A DNA stretch of 64,000 bases from Thermoleophilum album (lineage in GTDB: Bacteria; Actinomycetota; Thermoleophilia; Solirubrobacterales; Thermoleophilaceae), in NCBI RefSeq assembly GCF_028867705.1, contig NZ_CP066171.1, positions 992,001 through 1,056,000 of the forward strand, written 5' to 3'. Made by a program: the position numbers and the translations under genes. Below are positions 24,719 to 33,008 of the stretch, piece after piece (positions within the stretch are counted from its first letter, which is position 1; the number at the start of each line of letters is the position of its first letter). The notes under the pieces were generated by a model. That model did not search any database and was not told where the DNA came from. It saw only the letters and a list, made by a program, of their open reading frames with translations.

Positions 24719-25075
24719 ATGCAGCTCTTCGATCTCACGCAAAGCGCGCTGGAGCTCGCACTTCGCGGTGCGGCACAGCGCCAGGAGCTGCTCGCGTCGA
24801 ACCTCGCCAACATCAACACGCCCGGCTACCAGCGGCGCGACCTCGACTTCCACGCCGCGCTCCGGGGAGCGCTCGCAACCGGCGACGTCGAGCACGTGGC
24901 GTTCACGCCACAGGTCGACGTCTCCGCCGGGGCGGTGCGGGCCGACGGTAGCACCGTCGATCCTGATCGCGAGGCGGCGGAAATCGCCAAGAACGGGCTC
25001 GAGTACGAGGCGCTGGCCCGCGTCCTGCGCGCGCGTATCGCAATTCTGGAGTCGGCGATGGGGCTTGTGCGGTGA
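24719..25075 (+). CDS. flgB: Flagellar proximal rod protein FlgB
   Basis: FlgB is the first axial rod protein above the MS ring. The 118-residue protein has ELLASNLANINTPGYQRRD near the N-terminus and a C-terminal DREAAEIAKNGLEYEALARV, the standard FlgB ends. ATG 24719 follows a weak CCAGG site. It heads flgB-flgC-fliE-fliF, the order conserved across bacteria. Confidence 0.95.
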   Translation: MQLFDLTQSALELALRGAAQRQELLASNLANINTPGYQRRDLDFHAALRGALATGDVEHVAFTPQVDVSAGAVRADGSTVDPDREAAEIAKNGLEYEALARVLRARIAILESAMGLVR

Positions 25076-25118
25076 GCGTCGCCGCTGGCATCGGAGAGAG
25101 CGGAAGGAGGGGGAGAGA

Positions 25119-25550
25119 GTGAGCCTGTTCGCAGCGATCGACATCGCCGGCAGTGGCCTCACCGCCGAACGTGTGCGGATGGACGTCGCGGCCGACAACC
25201 TTGCGAACGCGCAGAGCACCCGTTCGGCCGCGGGCGGCCCCTACCGCCGCAAGCTGGTGCTCTTGCGCTCCGCCGAGCCGGGCGGCTTCGCCGCCGTCCT
25301 CGGGCGCCGGATGGCCGGAGCGGCCGGTGTCGAGGTGGCGGGCATCGTCGAGGACACGACGCCGGGACCACTGGTCTACGACCCGGGGCATCCCGACGCC
25401 GACGGGCGCGGCTACGTGCGCATGCCCAACGTCAACCCGGTTAGCGAGCTCGTCGACCTGATCACCGCTTCGCGCGCCTACGAGGCCAACGTCACTTCGA
25501 TGCAGACGGCGAAGCAGATGTTCAGCCGCACCCTCGAGATCCTGCGATGA
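25119..25550 (+). CDS. flgC: Flagellar proximal rod protein FlgC
   Basis: The 143-residue rod protein starts at GTG 25119 (VSLFAAIDIAGSGLTAERVR), preceded by GGAAGGAGG and GGGAGA. The core includes VAADNLANAQSTRSA and the C-terminal MPNVNPVSELVDLITASRAY, both FlgC signatures. Its stop overlaps fliE by 4 bases (ATGA). A longer open frame from 24768 runs out of frame through flgB and is discarded. Confidence 0.95.
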   Translation: MSLFAAIDIAGSGLTAERVRMDVAADNLANAQSTRSAAGGPYRRKLVLLRSAEPGGFAAVLGRRMAGAAGVEVAGIVEDTTPGPLVYDPGHPDADGRGYVRMPNVNPVSELVDLITASRAYEANVTSMQTAKQMFSRTLEILR

Positions 25551-25867
25551 CGCCAGCCGATCCCGTAAGCGCCAACGAGTGGTCGATCCCGTCGGTCGGC
25601 GGGCTGGGCCGCGAGGCGGCGATCGACGCCCCCGCCGGAACCCAAGCAAGCGACTTCGGCGACCTGCTCGGCCGTGCGCTGTCGGCGCTCGACCAGACGC
25701 AACAGAACGCCAGCGACGCCGCCCGGGCTCTGGCCACCGGCGAGGCCGACGATCCGACCGCGGTCGTGCTCGCCGTCGAGCGCGCGCAGCTGGCGATGCA
25801 GCTCGCGAACCAGATCCGCACGAAGGCGGTCGAGGCGTACCAAGAGGTCTTCCGCACCCAGGTCTGA
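25547..25867 (+). CDS. fliE: Flagellar hook-basal body protein FliE
   Basis: FliE links the MS ring to the rod. The 106-residue protein has a disordered N-terminus then DFGDLLGRALSALDQTQQNA and the conserved C-terminal VERAQLAMQLANQIRTKAVE with AYQEVFRTQV. ATG 25547 overlaps the flgC stop, and fliF begins 3 bases after its end. Confidence 0.95.
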   Translation: MTPADPVSANEWSIPSVGGLGREAAIDAPAGTQASDFGDLLGRALSALDQTQQNASDAARALATGEADDPTAVVLAVERAQLAMQLANQIRTKAVEAYQEVFRTQV

Positions 25868-25870
25868 GCG

Positions 25871-27406
25871 ATGCCAGATCCGCTGCAACTGCTTCGCAAC
25901 ACCGACCTTCGCGGCCGCATCGGCTTAATCGCGTCGATCGGTGCGGTCCTGGCGGTCGCGATCCTGCTCTACTCGCTCGCCACACGCACCAGCTACACGA
26001 CGATGCTCACCGGTCTCGATCCCGCCGAGACCGGCAAGCTCACAGCCGCCCTCGACCAGCGCGGAATCGCCTACAAGCTCGAGAACAACGGCACCGCGCT
26101 CGCCGTCGACTCGGGAAAGACAGCGGAGGCACGTGTCGCGCTTGCCGAGGCCGGTTTGCCGGGCCGCTCGCAACCCGGGTTCGAGCTGCTCGACAAGCAG
26201 AAGCTCGGGGCTAGCGACTTCCAGCAGCGTGTCGCCTACCAGCGGGCGCTCGAGGGAGAGATCGCGCGCGCGCTCGAGCAGATCGACGGTGTCGGCACCG
26301 CCCAGGTGCAGCTCACCCTTCCCCAGGACCGGCTGTTCGTCGAAGATCGCCAGAAGCCGACCGCGGCGGTTGTGCTCGGTGGCTCGGGGACGATCGACCC
26401 GAACGCCGTGCGCGGAATGGCGCGACTGGTAGCCGCGAGCGTCGAGGGTTTGAGCCCCAACGACGTCACGATCACCGACTCGAGCGGCCAGCTGCTGTGG
26501 CCGCAGTCCGACGGCAGCGCTGGCGACGTGGCGAGCAAACAGGCGGCCGAGGCGCGCTACAACCAGGAGCTCGAGACGCGCCTCAACGCGCTCCTCGCAC
26601 GCACAATCGGGCCGGGCAAGGGGCAGGTTCAGGTGAGCTCCGACCTCGACGTCGACCGCACCACGCAGGAGAAGCTCACCTACGCGCGGCGGGGTACACC
26701 CTTGCGGCGCACGGTCGAGGAGGAGCAGCTGCAAGGTGCCGGCGGTGCCGGTGGCGTGGCGGGAACGGCCGGCAACATCCCGACGTTCACACAGCAGCCG
26801 GCCGGGGCGGGCGCCGGGTCGAACTACCGGCGACGCAACGAGCAGACGGACTTCGGGGTCAGCAAAACGGTCGAGCGCCGGCGCGTTGCACCGGGAACCG
26901 TCAAACGGCAGAGCGTGGCGCTACTGCTCGACACGTCGGTGCCGCCCGCTTCTGTACGCGCCTTGCAGCAGGCTGTAGCAGCAGCGGCGGGGATCGATCG
27001 TGCCCGCGGCGACCAGCTGACGGTCAGCCGGGTGCGGTTCGCGCCCCCACAAACCGGCTCGCCCTCGCCGGTGAGCGGTTTGCTCGGCTACCTCAAGTGG
27101 GTTGCGCTCGCGCTCGCCGGACTGGCCTTCCTGTGGTTCGTGACGCGCCAGTTGAAGCGGCGTGAACAGGAGCCGATCGCCGAGCCTGTGTGGCTGCGCG
27201 AGATCAGCGCGCCGCGCCGGCTCAGCGAGCTCGAGGGGATGCGACCCGAAGAGCAGCCGACCGGTCTCGTCCCCGTCGCAGCGCCGGCAGCCGCTCCCGG
27301 CGAAGGCGCCAGCGAACCCGCACCGGCGTCGACCGTCGAACGGTTGGCGGAAGAGCAACCCGATCGTCTCGCTCAGCAGGTACGGGCATGGATGCGCGAA
27401 AGCTGA
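25871..27406 (+). CDS. fliF: Flagellar MS-ring protein FliF
   Basis: FliF forms the membrane ring that templates basal-body assembly. The 511-residue protein has a first transmembrane segment at about 18-40, ring-building motif domains (YTTMLTGLDPAETGKLTAAL, VAYQRALEGEIARALEQIDG, AQVQLTLPQDRLFVED) and a large periplasmic beta-collar region. A second transmembrane segment lies at about 400-420 (LKWVALALAGLAFLWFV), and the short cytosolic C-terminal tail that binds FliG ends in RLAQQVRAWMRES. It is followed by an 80-base gap before fliG. Confidence 0.95.
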   Translation: MPDPLQLLRNTDLRGRIGLIASIGAVLAVAILLYSLATRTSYTTMLTGLDPAETGKLTAALDQRGIAYKLENNGTALAVDSGKTAEARVALAEAGLPGRSQPGFELLDKQKLGASDFQQRVAYQRALEGEIARALEQIDGVGTAQVQLTLPQDRLFVEDRQKPTAAVVLGGSGTIDPNAVRGMARLVAASVEGLSPNDVTITDSSGQLLWPQSDGSAGDVASKQAAEARYNQELETRLNALLARTIGPGKGQVQVSSDLDVDRTTQEKLTYARRGTPLRRTVEEEQLQGAGGAGGVAGTAGNIPTFTQQPAGAGAGSNYRRRNEQTDFGVSKTVERRRVAPGTVKRQSVALLLDTSVPPASVRALQQAVAAAAGIDRARGDQLTVSRVRFAPPQTGSPSPVSGLLGYLKWVALALAGLAFLWFVTRQLKRREQEPIAEPVWLREISAPRRLSELEGMRPEEQPTGLVPVAAPAAAPGEGASEPAPASTVERLAEEQPDRLAQQVRAWMRES

Positions 27407-27486
27407 CCGGTTGGGCGCTCGCCAGGCAGGGGACACAGCGTGCCGAGCTCGTTCTCGAGGCGAACACGTGACATCCGCACGCCACG

Positions 27487-28623
27487 ATGGTGGAAGCCGA
27501 CGAGAGCATCGCAATCGCCACCGCTGAGCCCGGTGATGGTCTGGCCGGTGATCCCACCGCTGCCGGCCCACCTCCCCCCGTGCCGGAACCGTCCGCGCGC
27601 GACCGCGGCAGCTCGCGCGGCGCAGCACCCGGCTTGCGCGGGATCCGCAAGGCAGCGGCGTTCTTGGCGAGCCTCGGTCCCGAGCGCGCGGCCCAGATTA
27701 TGAGCCACCTGAGCGACGACGAGGTCGAGCAGCTCACGCTCGAGATCAGCCGCCTGCGGTCGTTGCCGCCCGAGATCGTCGAGGAGATCTGGCGGGAAGT
27801 CGAGGAAAACGCGGCAGCAGAACGTTTCGTTGTCGAGGGGGGCGTCGACTTCGCGCGGGCGGTGCTCGAGCGAACGCTCGGTGCGGAACGAGCGCAAGAG
27901 GTCCTGAACCGTGTTATGGGCGCGGGCCAGCGCCCCCAGTTCGAGTTTTTGCGGCGCACGCCCCCCGAGCAGATCGCCGCTTTTCTGCAGAGCGAACGTC
28001 CCCAGACGATCGCGGTTGTGCTGGCGAACGTCGACACCGCTCTCGCCGCGAAGGTGCTGGCCAAGCTCGACGCGCAACTGCAGGTCGAGGTCGCGCGGCG
28101 TATCGCCGAGATGAGCGACACAAGCCCCGAGGTCGTGCGCGAGATCGAAAGCGTGATGCGGATGAAACTCTCGGGAGTGATCGCCAGCAGCTACGAGGAG
28201 TCGGGCGGGGTGAAGTCGCTCGCCGAGATCCTCAACAACGCGGATCGCACCACCGAGCGCAACGTGCTCGAGAAGCTTGGTGAGGACGATCCCGATCTCG
28301 CTCAGCAAGTGCGCGATCTGCTGTTCGTGTTCGAAGACATCGTCAAGCTCGACGATCGCAGCATCCAGCTCGTGCTCAAAGAGGTCGACCAGTCCGATCT
28401 GCCGCTCGCGCTGCGCGGGGCCAGCGACGACGTCAAGGAGAAGATCATGAGCAACCTCTCGCAGCGTGCGCAGGAGCTGCTGCGCGAGGAGATGGAGCTG
28501 CAGCCGCCGCAGCGCCGCTCCGCTGTCGAAGAGGCACAAGCGCGCATCGTGGCCGTGGTGCGCAAGCTCGAGGAAGCAGGCGTGATCACGATCGGTCGGG
28601 GCGAGGATGACCTCGTCGCCTGA
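27487..28623 (+). CDS. fliG: Flagellar motor switch protein FliG
   Basis: FliG couples the MS ring and C-ring to the stator. The 378-residue protein has a non-conserved Pro-rich N-terminal stretch of about 50 residues before LRGIRKAAAFLASLGPERAA. The middle domain follows (RTPPEQIAAFLQSERPQTIA, which includes an EHPQ-like motif written ERPQ). The torque helix region reads FVFEDIVKLDDRSIQLVLKE, with the charged residues that face MotA. ATG 27487 lacks a clear ribosome site, and a start further in (before residue 45) is possible. It overlaps fliH by 17 bases. Confidence 0.94.
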   Translation: MVEADESIAIATAEPGDGLAGDPTAAGPPPPVPEPSARDRGSSRGAAPGLRGIRKAAAFLASLGPERAAQIMSHLSDDEVEQLTLEISRLRSLPPEIVEEIWREVEENAAAERFVVEGGVDFARAVLERTLGAERAQEVLNRVMGAGQRPQFEFLRRTPPEQIAAFLQSERPQTIAVVLANVDTALAAKVLAKLDAQLQVEVARRIAEMSDTSPEVVREIESVMRMKLSGVIASSYEESGGVKSLAEILNNADRTTERNVLEKLGEDDPDLAQQVRDLLFVFEDIVKLDDRSIQLVLKEVDQSDLPLALRGASDDVKEKIMSNLSQRAQELLREEMELQPPQRRSAVEEAQARIVAVVRKLEEAGVITIGRGEDDLVA

Positions 28624-29215
28624 ACCGTTCGCGTTCGACCGTTTGAGCTCGGCCGCGACGCGTGCCGCCGTCGACCGCGGCGAGCGTGAACGGGTGCTCG
28701 TCGAACAGGCGCGCGCGGATGGTTACGCCGAGGGATACGCGGCTGGCCGCGCCGACGCGGAGGCCGAGCTGCGGGCACGGATCGAACAGGCGGCTGCAGC
28801 GCTTGCTGCCGCCACCGCAGAACTAGCTCGTGCCCGCGACCGCGCCGCTCAGGCGCTCGAGCCGCGCGCCGTCGAGCTGGCGCTGCGTATCGCCGAGAAG
28901 GTCGTAGCTGGGACTGTCACAGCGGAGCCGCGACGGATTCTCGACGTGGTGGCAGGAGCGCTTCAACGCCTGGCCGAGCGGTCGCGAGTGACGGTCGTGA
29001 TCCACCCCGACGACCTTGCCACGGTTCGTGCTCAGGCCGACGCCATCGCCGCCCGCATCGGTGGCATCGAGCAGCTCGAGGTGCAGGCCGACAGTGGGGT
29101 CGGGCGGGGCGGGGCGGTCGTGCGCACGAGCGACGGCGAGATCGACGCCACCGTCGAGAGCAAGCTCGAACGCGTGCGCGAGCTGCTCGCCGGTGACGAC
29201 CGGCAGGGTCGGTGA
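28607..29215 (+). CDS. fliH: Flagellar export ATPase regulator FliH
   Basis: FliH holds the FliI ATPase at the export gate. The 202-residue protein has the glycine-spaced helix DGYAEGYAAGRADAEAEL characteristic of FliH, a central coiled coil, and the C-terminal peripheral-stalk-like domain with VELALRIAEKVVAGTV, VTVVIHPDDLATVRAQ and GGAVVRTSDGEIDATVESKL. The start lies inside the fliG end, and its stop overlaps fliI by 4 bases. Confidence 0.92.
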   Translation: MTSSPEPFAFDRLSSAATRAAVDRGERERVLVEQARADGYAEGYAAGRADAEAELRARIEQAAAALAAATAELARARDRAAQALEPRAVELALRIAEKVVAGTVTAEPRRILDVVAGALQRLAERSRVTVVIHPDDLATVRAQADAIAARIGGIEQLEVQADSGVGRGGAVVRTSDGEIDATVESKLERVRELLAGDDRQGR

Positions 29216-30681
29216 GCGAATGCGGCGGACACCTGCTCGAGGCGGCGCTCGCGCTCGTCCGCGACGCCGATCTGTATCGCCGGCGCGGGCGGGTGAGCGA
29301 CCTGATCGGTCTGATCGTCGAGGTCACCGGGCTCGAGGCTTCGGTGGGCGAGGTCTGCAAGATCGACCGGGGCAGGCAGGAGGCGCCTGTTCCCGCCGAG
29401 GTGGTGGGCTTCCGCGACGGGCGAACGCTCCTGATGCCGCTCGGAAAGCTCGTCGGTGTTCGCCCGGGAACCCCGGTCGAGGCGACAGGAGCAGCGCTGC
29501 GCGTGCCGGTGGGGGAGGCACTCCTCGGCCGCGTGCTCGATGCGCTCGGACGGCCTATCGACGGCGGTCCGGCCGTCGAATGTGTCGCCCGCGTAGCGGC
29601 AGATCGGGAACCGCCCGCGGCGCTCGAACGGCGGCGTATCGACACGCGAGTGACGCTCGGGGTGCGGGCACTCGACGCCCTCGTCCCCTGCGGCCGTGGC
29701 CAACGCCTCGGCATCTTCGCTGGCTCGGGAGTGGGTAAGTCGTCGCTGCTCGGGATGATCGCGCGCGCCACCTCGGCCGACGTGAACGTGATCTGCCTGG
29801 TCGGCGAGCGTGGCCGCGAGGTGCGCGAGTTCATCGAGCGCGACCTCGCCGGCGCGCTCGCCCACAGTGTCGTCGTCGTGGCGACCTCGGACCAGCCGGC
29901 GCTGCTGCGCATCCGCGCCGCGCTCACCGCCACCGCGATCGCTGAATGGTTCCGCGATCGCGGGGCCGACGTGCTCTTGATGATGGACTCGGTGACACGG
30001 TTCGCAATGGCTCAGCGCGAGGTCGGGCTGGCGGTGGGCGAACCGCCGGCGACCCGTGGCTACACGCCGTCCGTGTTCGCACTGCTGCCGCGCCTCCTCG
30101 AGCGGTCGGGCACCAGCGCCGCCGGGACGATCACGGGTCTCTACACGGTGCTCGTCGAGGGCGACGATATGAACGAGCCGATCGCCGACACGGTGCGTTC
30201 GATCCTCGACGGTCACGTCGTGCTGTCGCGGTCGTTGGCCCACGCCGGCCACTATCCAGCGATCGACGTGCTTCAGAGCGTCTCCCGGCTCGAGTCGGAG
30301 CTGCTCGACGGCGAGGTGCTGGCGGCTGGGCGCACGCTGCGTTCGCTGCTAGCCGCGCTTCGCGACAAAGAGGACCTGATCGCGATTGGCGCCTACCAGA
30401 GCGGCAGCGACCGGCGCGTCGACGCCGCGCTCGCACTGCGCGAACGCATCGACGGCTTCCTGCGGCAGCGGCTCGACGAGCCATCGACCTTGAGCGACGC
30501 CGACGCCGGGGTGGTCGCGATAGCGCACGCTGCCGAGGAGTACCTCGCTGGCGCCGCGGACGGCGCCGAAGCAGGCGCCGCGGTGGCGGCAGCGGCGAGG
30601 GAACAGCCCGCAGCGGCACGCGACCTCACCGGTCAGAGTGCGATCCCGCCGCTCGAGATCGCGCCGTGGAACAGCCCGTGA
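29212..30681 (+). CDS. fliI: Flagellum-specific ATP synthase FliI
   Basis: FliI is the hexameric ATPase of the flagellar export apparatus. The 489-residue protein has the Walker A GIFAGSGVGKSSLL, the catalytic region CLVGERGREVREFIE, Walker B DVLLMMDSVTRFAMAQREVG and EPPATRGYTPSVFALLPRLLE. The C-terminal tail of about 45 Ala-rich residues is longer than usual. GTG 29212 overlaps fliH. The fliM promoter lies just after its stop. Confidence 0.97.
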   Translation: MSECGGHLLEAALALVRDADLYRRRGRVSDLIGLIVEVTGLEASVGEVCKIDRGRQEAPVPAEVVGFRDGRTLLMPLGKLVGVRPGTPVEATGAALRVPVGEALLGRVLDALGRPIDGGPAVECVARVAADREPPAALERRRIDTRVTLGVRALDALVPCGRGQRLGIFAGSGVGKSSLLGMIARATSADVNVICLVGERGREVREFIERDLAGALAHSVVVVATSDQPALLRIRAALTATAIAEWFRDRGADVLLMMDSVTRFAMAQREVGLAVGEPPATRGYTPSVFALLPRLLERSGTSAAGTITGLYTVLVEGDDMNEPIADTVRSILDGHVVLSRSLAHAGHYPAIDVLQSVSRLESELLDGEVLAAGRTLRSLLAALRDKEDLIAIGAYQSGSDRRVDAALALRERIDGFLRQRLDEPSTLSDADAGVVAIAHAAEEYLAGAADGAEAGAAVAAAAREQPAAARDLTGQSAIPPLEIAPWNSP

Positions 30682-30705
30682 CGGCCGAGGCTGGCGAGAC
30701 CGGCG

Positions 30706-30733
30706 CTGAACCCGCGCCCGCAGCTGGCGATTA
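30706..30733 (+). promoter_or_regulatory. Sigma-28-like promoter upstream of fliM
   Basis: CTGAACC (30706-30712), 13 bases, GGCGATTA (30726-30733), then CCGGGGG. The -35 is a weaker match; the -10 is good. The fliM start (GTG 30740 or ATG 30743) is 6-9 bases downstream, again implying a leaderless or near-leaderless mRNA. Confidence 0.68.
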
Positions 30734-30742
30734 CCGGGGGTG

Positions 30743-31666
30743 ATGGCGACCTCCGCCCAAGCGCCAGCTAGCGACAGTGCCGCCGTCGAGGTACAGGCTG
30801 TCGACTTTCGTCGCCCGACGAAGTTCACGCGCGAGCACGTGCGGCGGCTCGAGCACGCGCACGAGACCGTCTGCCGCTCGCTCGCGACGCGCATGTCGAC
30901 GGAGCTGCGCACAACCGTCGAAGTGGCGCTGAGCGAGGTCGACCAGCTGCCCTACAGCGAGCTCGTGCTCGAGTCGCAGGCGCCGGCGCTCGTGACCACG
31001 ATCGATGTCGAGCCGGTCGCGACACAGGTCGCGCTGCTGTTCGACCTGCGTCTAGCGCTCTTCGTCGTCGAACGGCTCCTCGGCGGGACCGGGGACGCGG
31101 TGCGCGAGGCGGCACCGTCCGACCCCACCGATCTCGAGCTCGCCGTCGCGCGCCGGGCGATCGCCGGGGTCGTCGACAGCCTTTCCACGACCTGGCTCGA
31201 CCTTGCCGGCGTGCGCTTGCGCCCGGGTGCGACGACAACCACCCGCCTCGCGCCCCAGATCGTCTCCCCCGGCGAGGTAACGCTCGCCCTGCCGCTCGAG
31301 GTCAGCGCCGGGCAGCTGCGCGGGCGAATAGTGCTGGCGCTGCCGTACAGCTCGATGTTCCCGCTGCTCGAGAGGCTCGAGTACCACGCTCGCGACGGTC
31401 TTCCCGCCGATCCCGCGACCGCAGCCGCGCTCGAGGCGTCTCTGCGCCGTGTCGACGTCGAGGTGCGGGTCGAGGTCGGCGCGCTCGAGCTGACGCTCGG
31501 CGAAGTGCTGGCGCTCTCACCCGGCGACATCCTCCCGCTGCGGAGGAAGGTCGAGGACGGGGTGGTCGTCTGCGTCGGCGACGTTCCCACTTACGTAGGG
31601 CGTCCCGGTCGCGACGGCGGGCGCAAGGCGGTGCAGGTGACCGGGCGATGGGCGGCGCCAAGGTGA
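30743..31666 (+). CDS. fliM: Flagellar motor switch protein FliM lacking the CheY-binding peptide
   Basis: FliM forms most of the C-ring. Residues from about 20 onward match the family: AVDFRRPTKFTREHVRRLEH, then the CheC-like middle domain (a GG loop in ERLLGGTGDAVRE) and the C-terminal SpoA domain (VEVRVEVGALELTLGEVLAL). The usual N-terminal CheY-P docking peptide (LSQxEIDALL) is absent. The upstream frame cannot hold it, because a TGA lies at 30707-30709. ATG 30743 and GTG 30740 are both possible starts. The length is 307 residues. Confidence 0.92.
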   Translation: MATSAQAPASDSAAVEVQAVDFRRPTKFTREHVRRLEHAHETVCRSLATRMSTELRTTVEVALSEVDQLPYSELVLESQAPALVTTIDVEPVATQVALLFDLRLALFVVERLLGGTGDAVREAAPSDPTDLELAVARRAIAGVVDSLSTTWLDLAGVRLRPGATTTTRLAPQIVSPGEVTLALPLEVSAGQLRGRIVLALPYSSMFPLLERLEYHARDGLPADPATAAALEASLRRVDVEVRVEVGALELTLGEVLALSPGDILPLRRKVEDGVVVCVGDVPTYVGRPGRDGGRKAVQVTGRWAAPR

Positions 31667-31977
31667 GCGAGCGGAGCACGACAGCGCACGACGGTGGCGA
31701 GCGCCTCGACCCTGTGGCCCTGCACGACGTGCCGGTGCGTTTCGCTGTCGAGCTCGGCAGGACACGGATGCCGGCCGCCGACGCGGCGGGTCTCGAACCC
31801 GGGGCGGTGATCGATCTGGACGATCCCGTCGAGGCGCCGGTGACGGCGTACGTCGAGGGCCGGCTTGTGGCGCGTGGCGCGCTCGTGGTGGTGGAGGGCG
31901 AGTGGGCGCTGCGCATCGATGCGATCGTCGAACGGCCGTCCAACGCCGCTGAGCCCAGCAGCGGTGGAGCCGACTAA
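31648..31977 (+). CDS. FliN-like SpoA-domain switch protein (first copy)
   Basis: The 109-residue protein is a single SpoA domain (about residues 25-95): VALHDVPVRFAVELGRTRMP, GLEPGAVIDLDDPVEAPVTA and ARGALVVVEGEWALRI. It pairs with FliM in the C-ring. It lacks any CheY-binding or CheC-like part, so it is not FliY. ATG 31648 overlaps fliM by 19 bases; GTG 31663, with a 4-base overlap, is an equally plausible start. A second, more typical FliN is encoded at 38946. Confidence 0.85.
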   Translation: MGGAKVSERSTTAHDGGERLDPVALHDVPVRFAVELGRTRMPAADAAGLEPGAVIDLDDPVEAPVTAYVEGRLVARGALVVVEGEWALRIDAIVERPSNAAEPSSGGAD

Positions 31978-31986
31978 AGGGGCGCC

Positions 31987-32445
31987 GTGCTGAAAGGCAA
32001 GGGCTTCAAATTCCGTCTCGAGCGTGTCCAGCGCGTGCGCGAGCACGCGGAGCGCGAAGCGCGCGAACGGCTAGCGGAGAGCATTCGCCACCGGGCACGC
32101 GGCGAAGCGCAGCTGCTCGCCGCGCGCGAGCGCGTGGCGCGAGCGCGCGCCGCGCGCGCCAGCGCCGGCTCCGGAGCGCCAGCGGCGGCAGGTGAGCTTG
32201 TCGCGCTCGACGCGTGGCTCGAACGGACGCGGCTTGCCGCGGCGGAGCTCGAGCGCCGCGTCGCCGATGCGCGCGCCGAAGAGGAGCGGCGGCGGGCTGA
32301 CGCGGCGCGTGCGCTGCAGGAACGCAAGGCACTCGAGCGGCTGCGCGAACGCAAGCTCGCCGAGCACACAGCGAGCGAGGCGCGACGCGAGGCGGCTGTG
32401 CTCGACGAGCTTGGCTTGCTGCGGCGTGTGGGGGAGGCAGCGTGA
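31987..32445 (+). CDS. fliJ: FliJ-like coiled-coil export protein
   Basis: FliJ is the central stalk of the export ATPase. The 152-residue protein is almost entirely a charged coiled coil (FRLERVQRVREHAEREARER, then Arg/Ala/Glu repeats to the end), the right length and place for FliJ, with FKFRLERVQRVRE matching the family start. Sequence conservation in FliJ is low, so the name depends on position after fliN and coiled-coil form. Its end overlaps the transglycosylase gene by 4 bases. Confidence 0.82.
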   Translation: MLKGKGFKFRLERVQRVREHAEREARERLAESIRHRARGEAQLLAARERVARARAARASAGSGAPAAAGELVALDAWLERTRLAAAELERRVADARAEEERRRADAARALQERKALERLRERKLAEHTASEARREAAVLDELGLLRRVGEAA

Positions 32446-33008
32446 GCTACGTCGCGACAGTCGAGCGCGTCGCGCAGTTGCACGCTCTCGCCGCGCGCCT
32501 CGCTGCACACTGCACGGCCGGAGCGGGCGATTTCGGCGCGACGCTGACGTCGGCGCTCGCGCGCTCCGACCTAGCTTCTGCAGCTACGCGGGCGGGCTCG
32601 GACGCTGACGTTCCCTACGCCGATCTGATCGACCGCGCAGCAGCCCGCTACGGCATCGACCGCAACGTTCTGCGTGGCTTGATCCGCGCCGAGTCGGGCT
32701 TCAACGCTCGTGCGACGAGTCCCGCGGGGGCTGCCGGACTCACGCAGCTGATGCCCGCAACCGCGCGCTCGCTCGGTGTCACGAACCCCTACGACCCGGC
32801 GCAGGCGATCGAGGGTGGCGCGAAATACCTGCGCCAACAACTCGATGCGTTCGGTGGCGACTACCGCCTCGCGCTGGCGGCCTACAACGCCGGCCCCGCG
32901 GCCGTGCGCCGCTACGGCGGGGTGCCGCCCTACCCCGAGACGCAGGCTTACGTCCAGCGGGTTCTTGCCTACGCAAGCGAATTCGCGCGCGGAGGGAGCG
33001 CACGATGA
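32442..33008 (+). CDS. Lytic transglycosylase (SLT domain)
   Basis: The 188-residue enzyme cleaves glycan strands, here most likely to let the rod pass through the wall. The SLT domain (about residues 60-185) has the catalytic Glu in LIRAESGFN, then AGLTQLMPATARSLGV, YDPAQAIEGGAKYLRQQL and ALAAYNAGPAAVRRYGG. No Sec signal is visible, so export through the flagellar apparatus is plausible. It would complement the rod-binding protein at 13504, which lacks a hydrolase domain. It is coupled by overlaps to fliJ and fliK. Confidence 0.92.
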   Translation: MSYVATVERVAQLHALAARLAAHCTAGAGDFGATLTSALARSDLASAATRAGSDADVPYADLIDRAAARYGIDRNVLRGLIRAESGFNARATSPAGAAGLTQLMPATARSLGVTNPYDPAQAIEGGAKYLRQQLDAFGGDYRLALAAYNAGPAAVRRYGGVPPYPETQAYVQRVLAYASEFARGGSAR

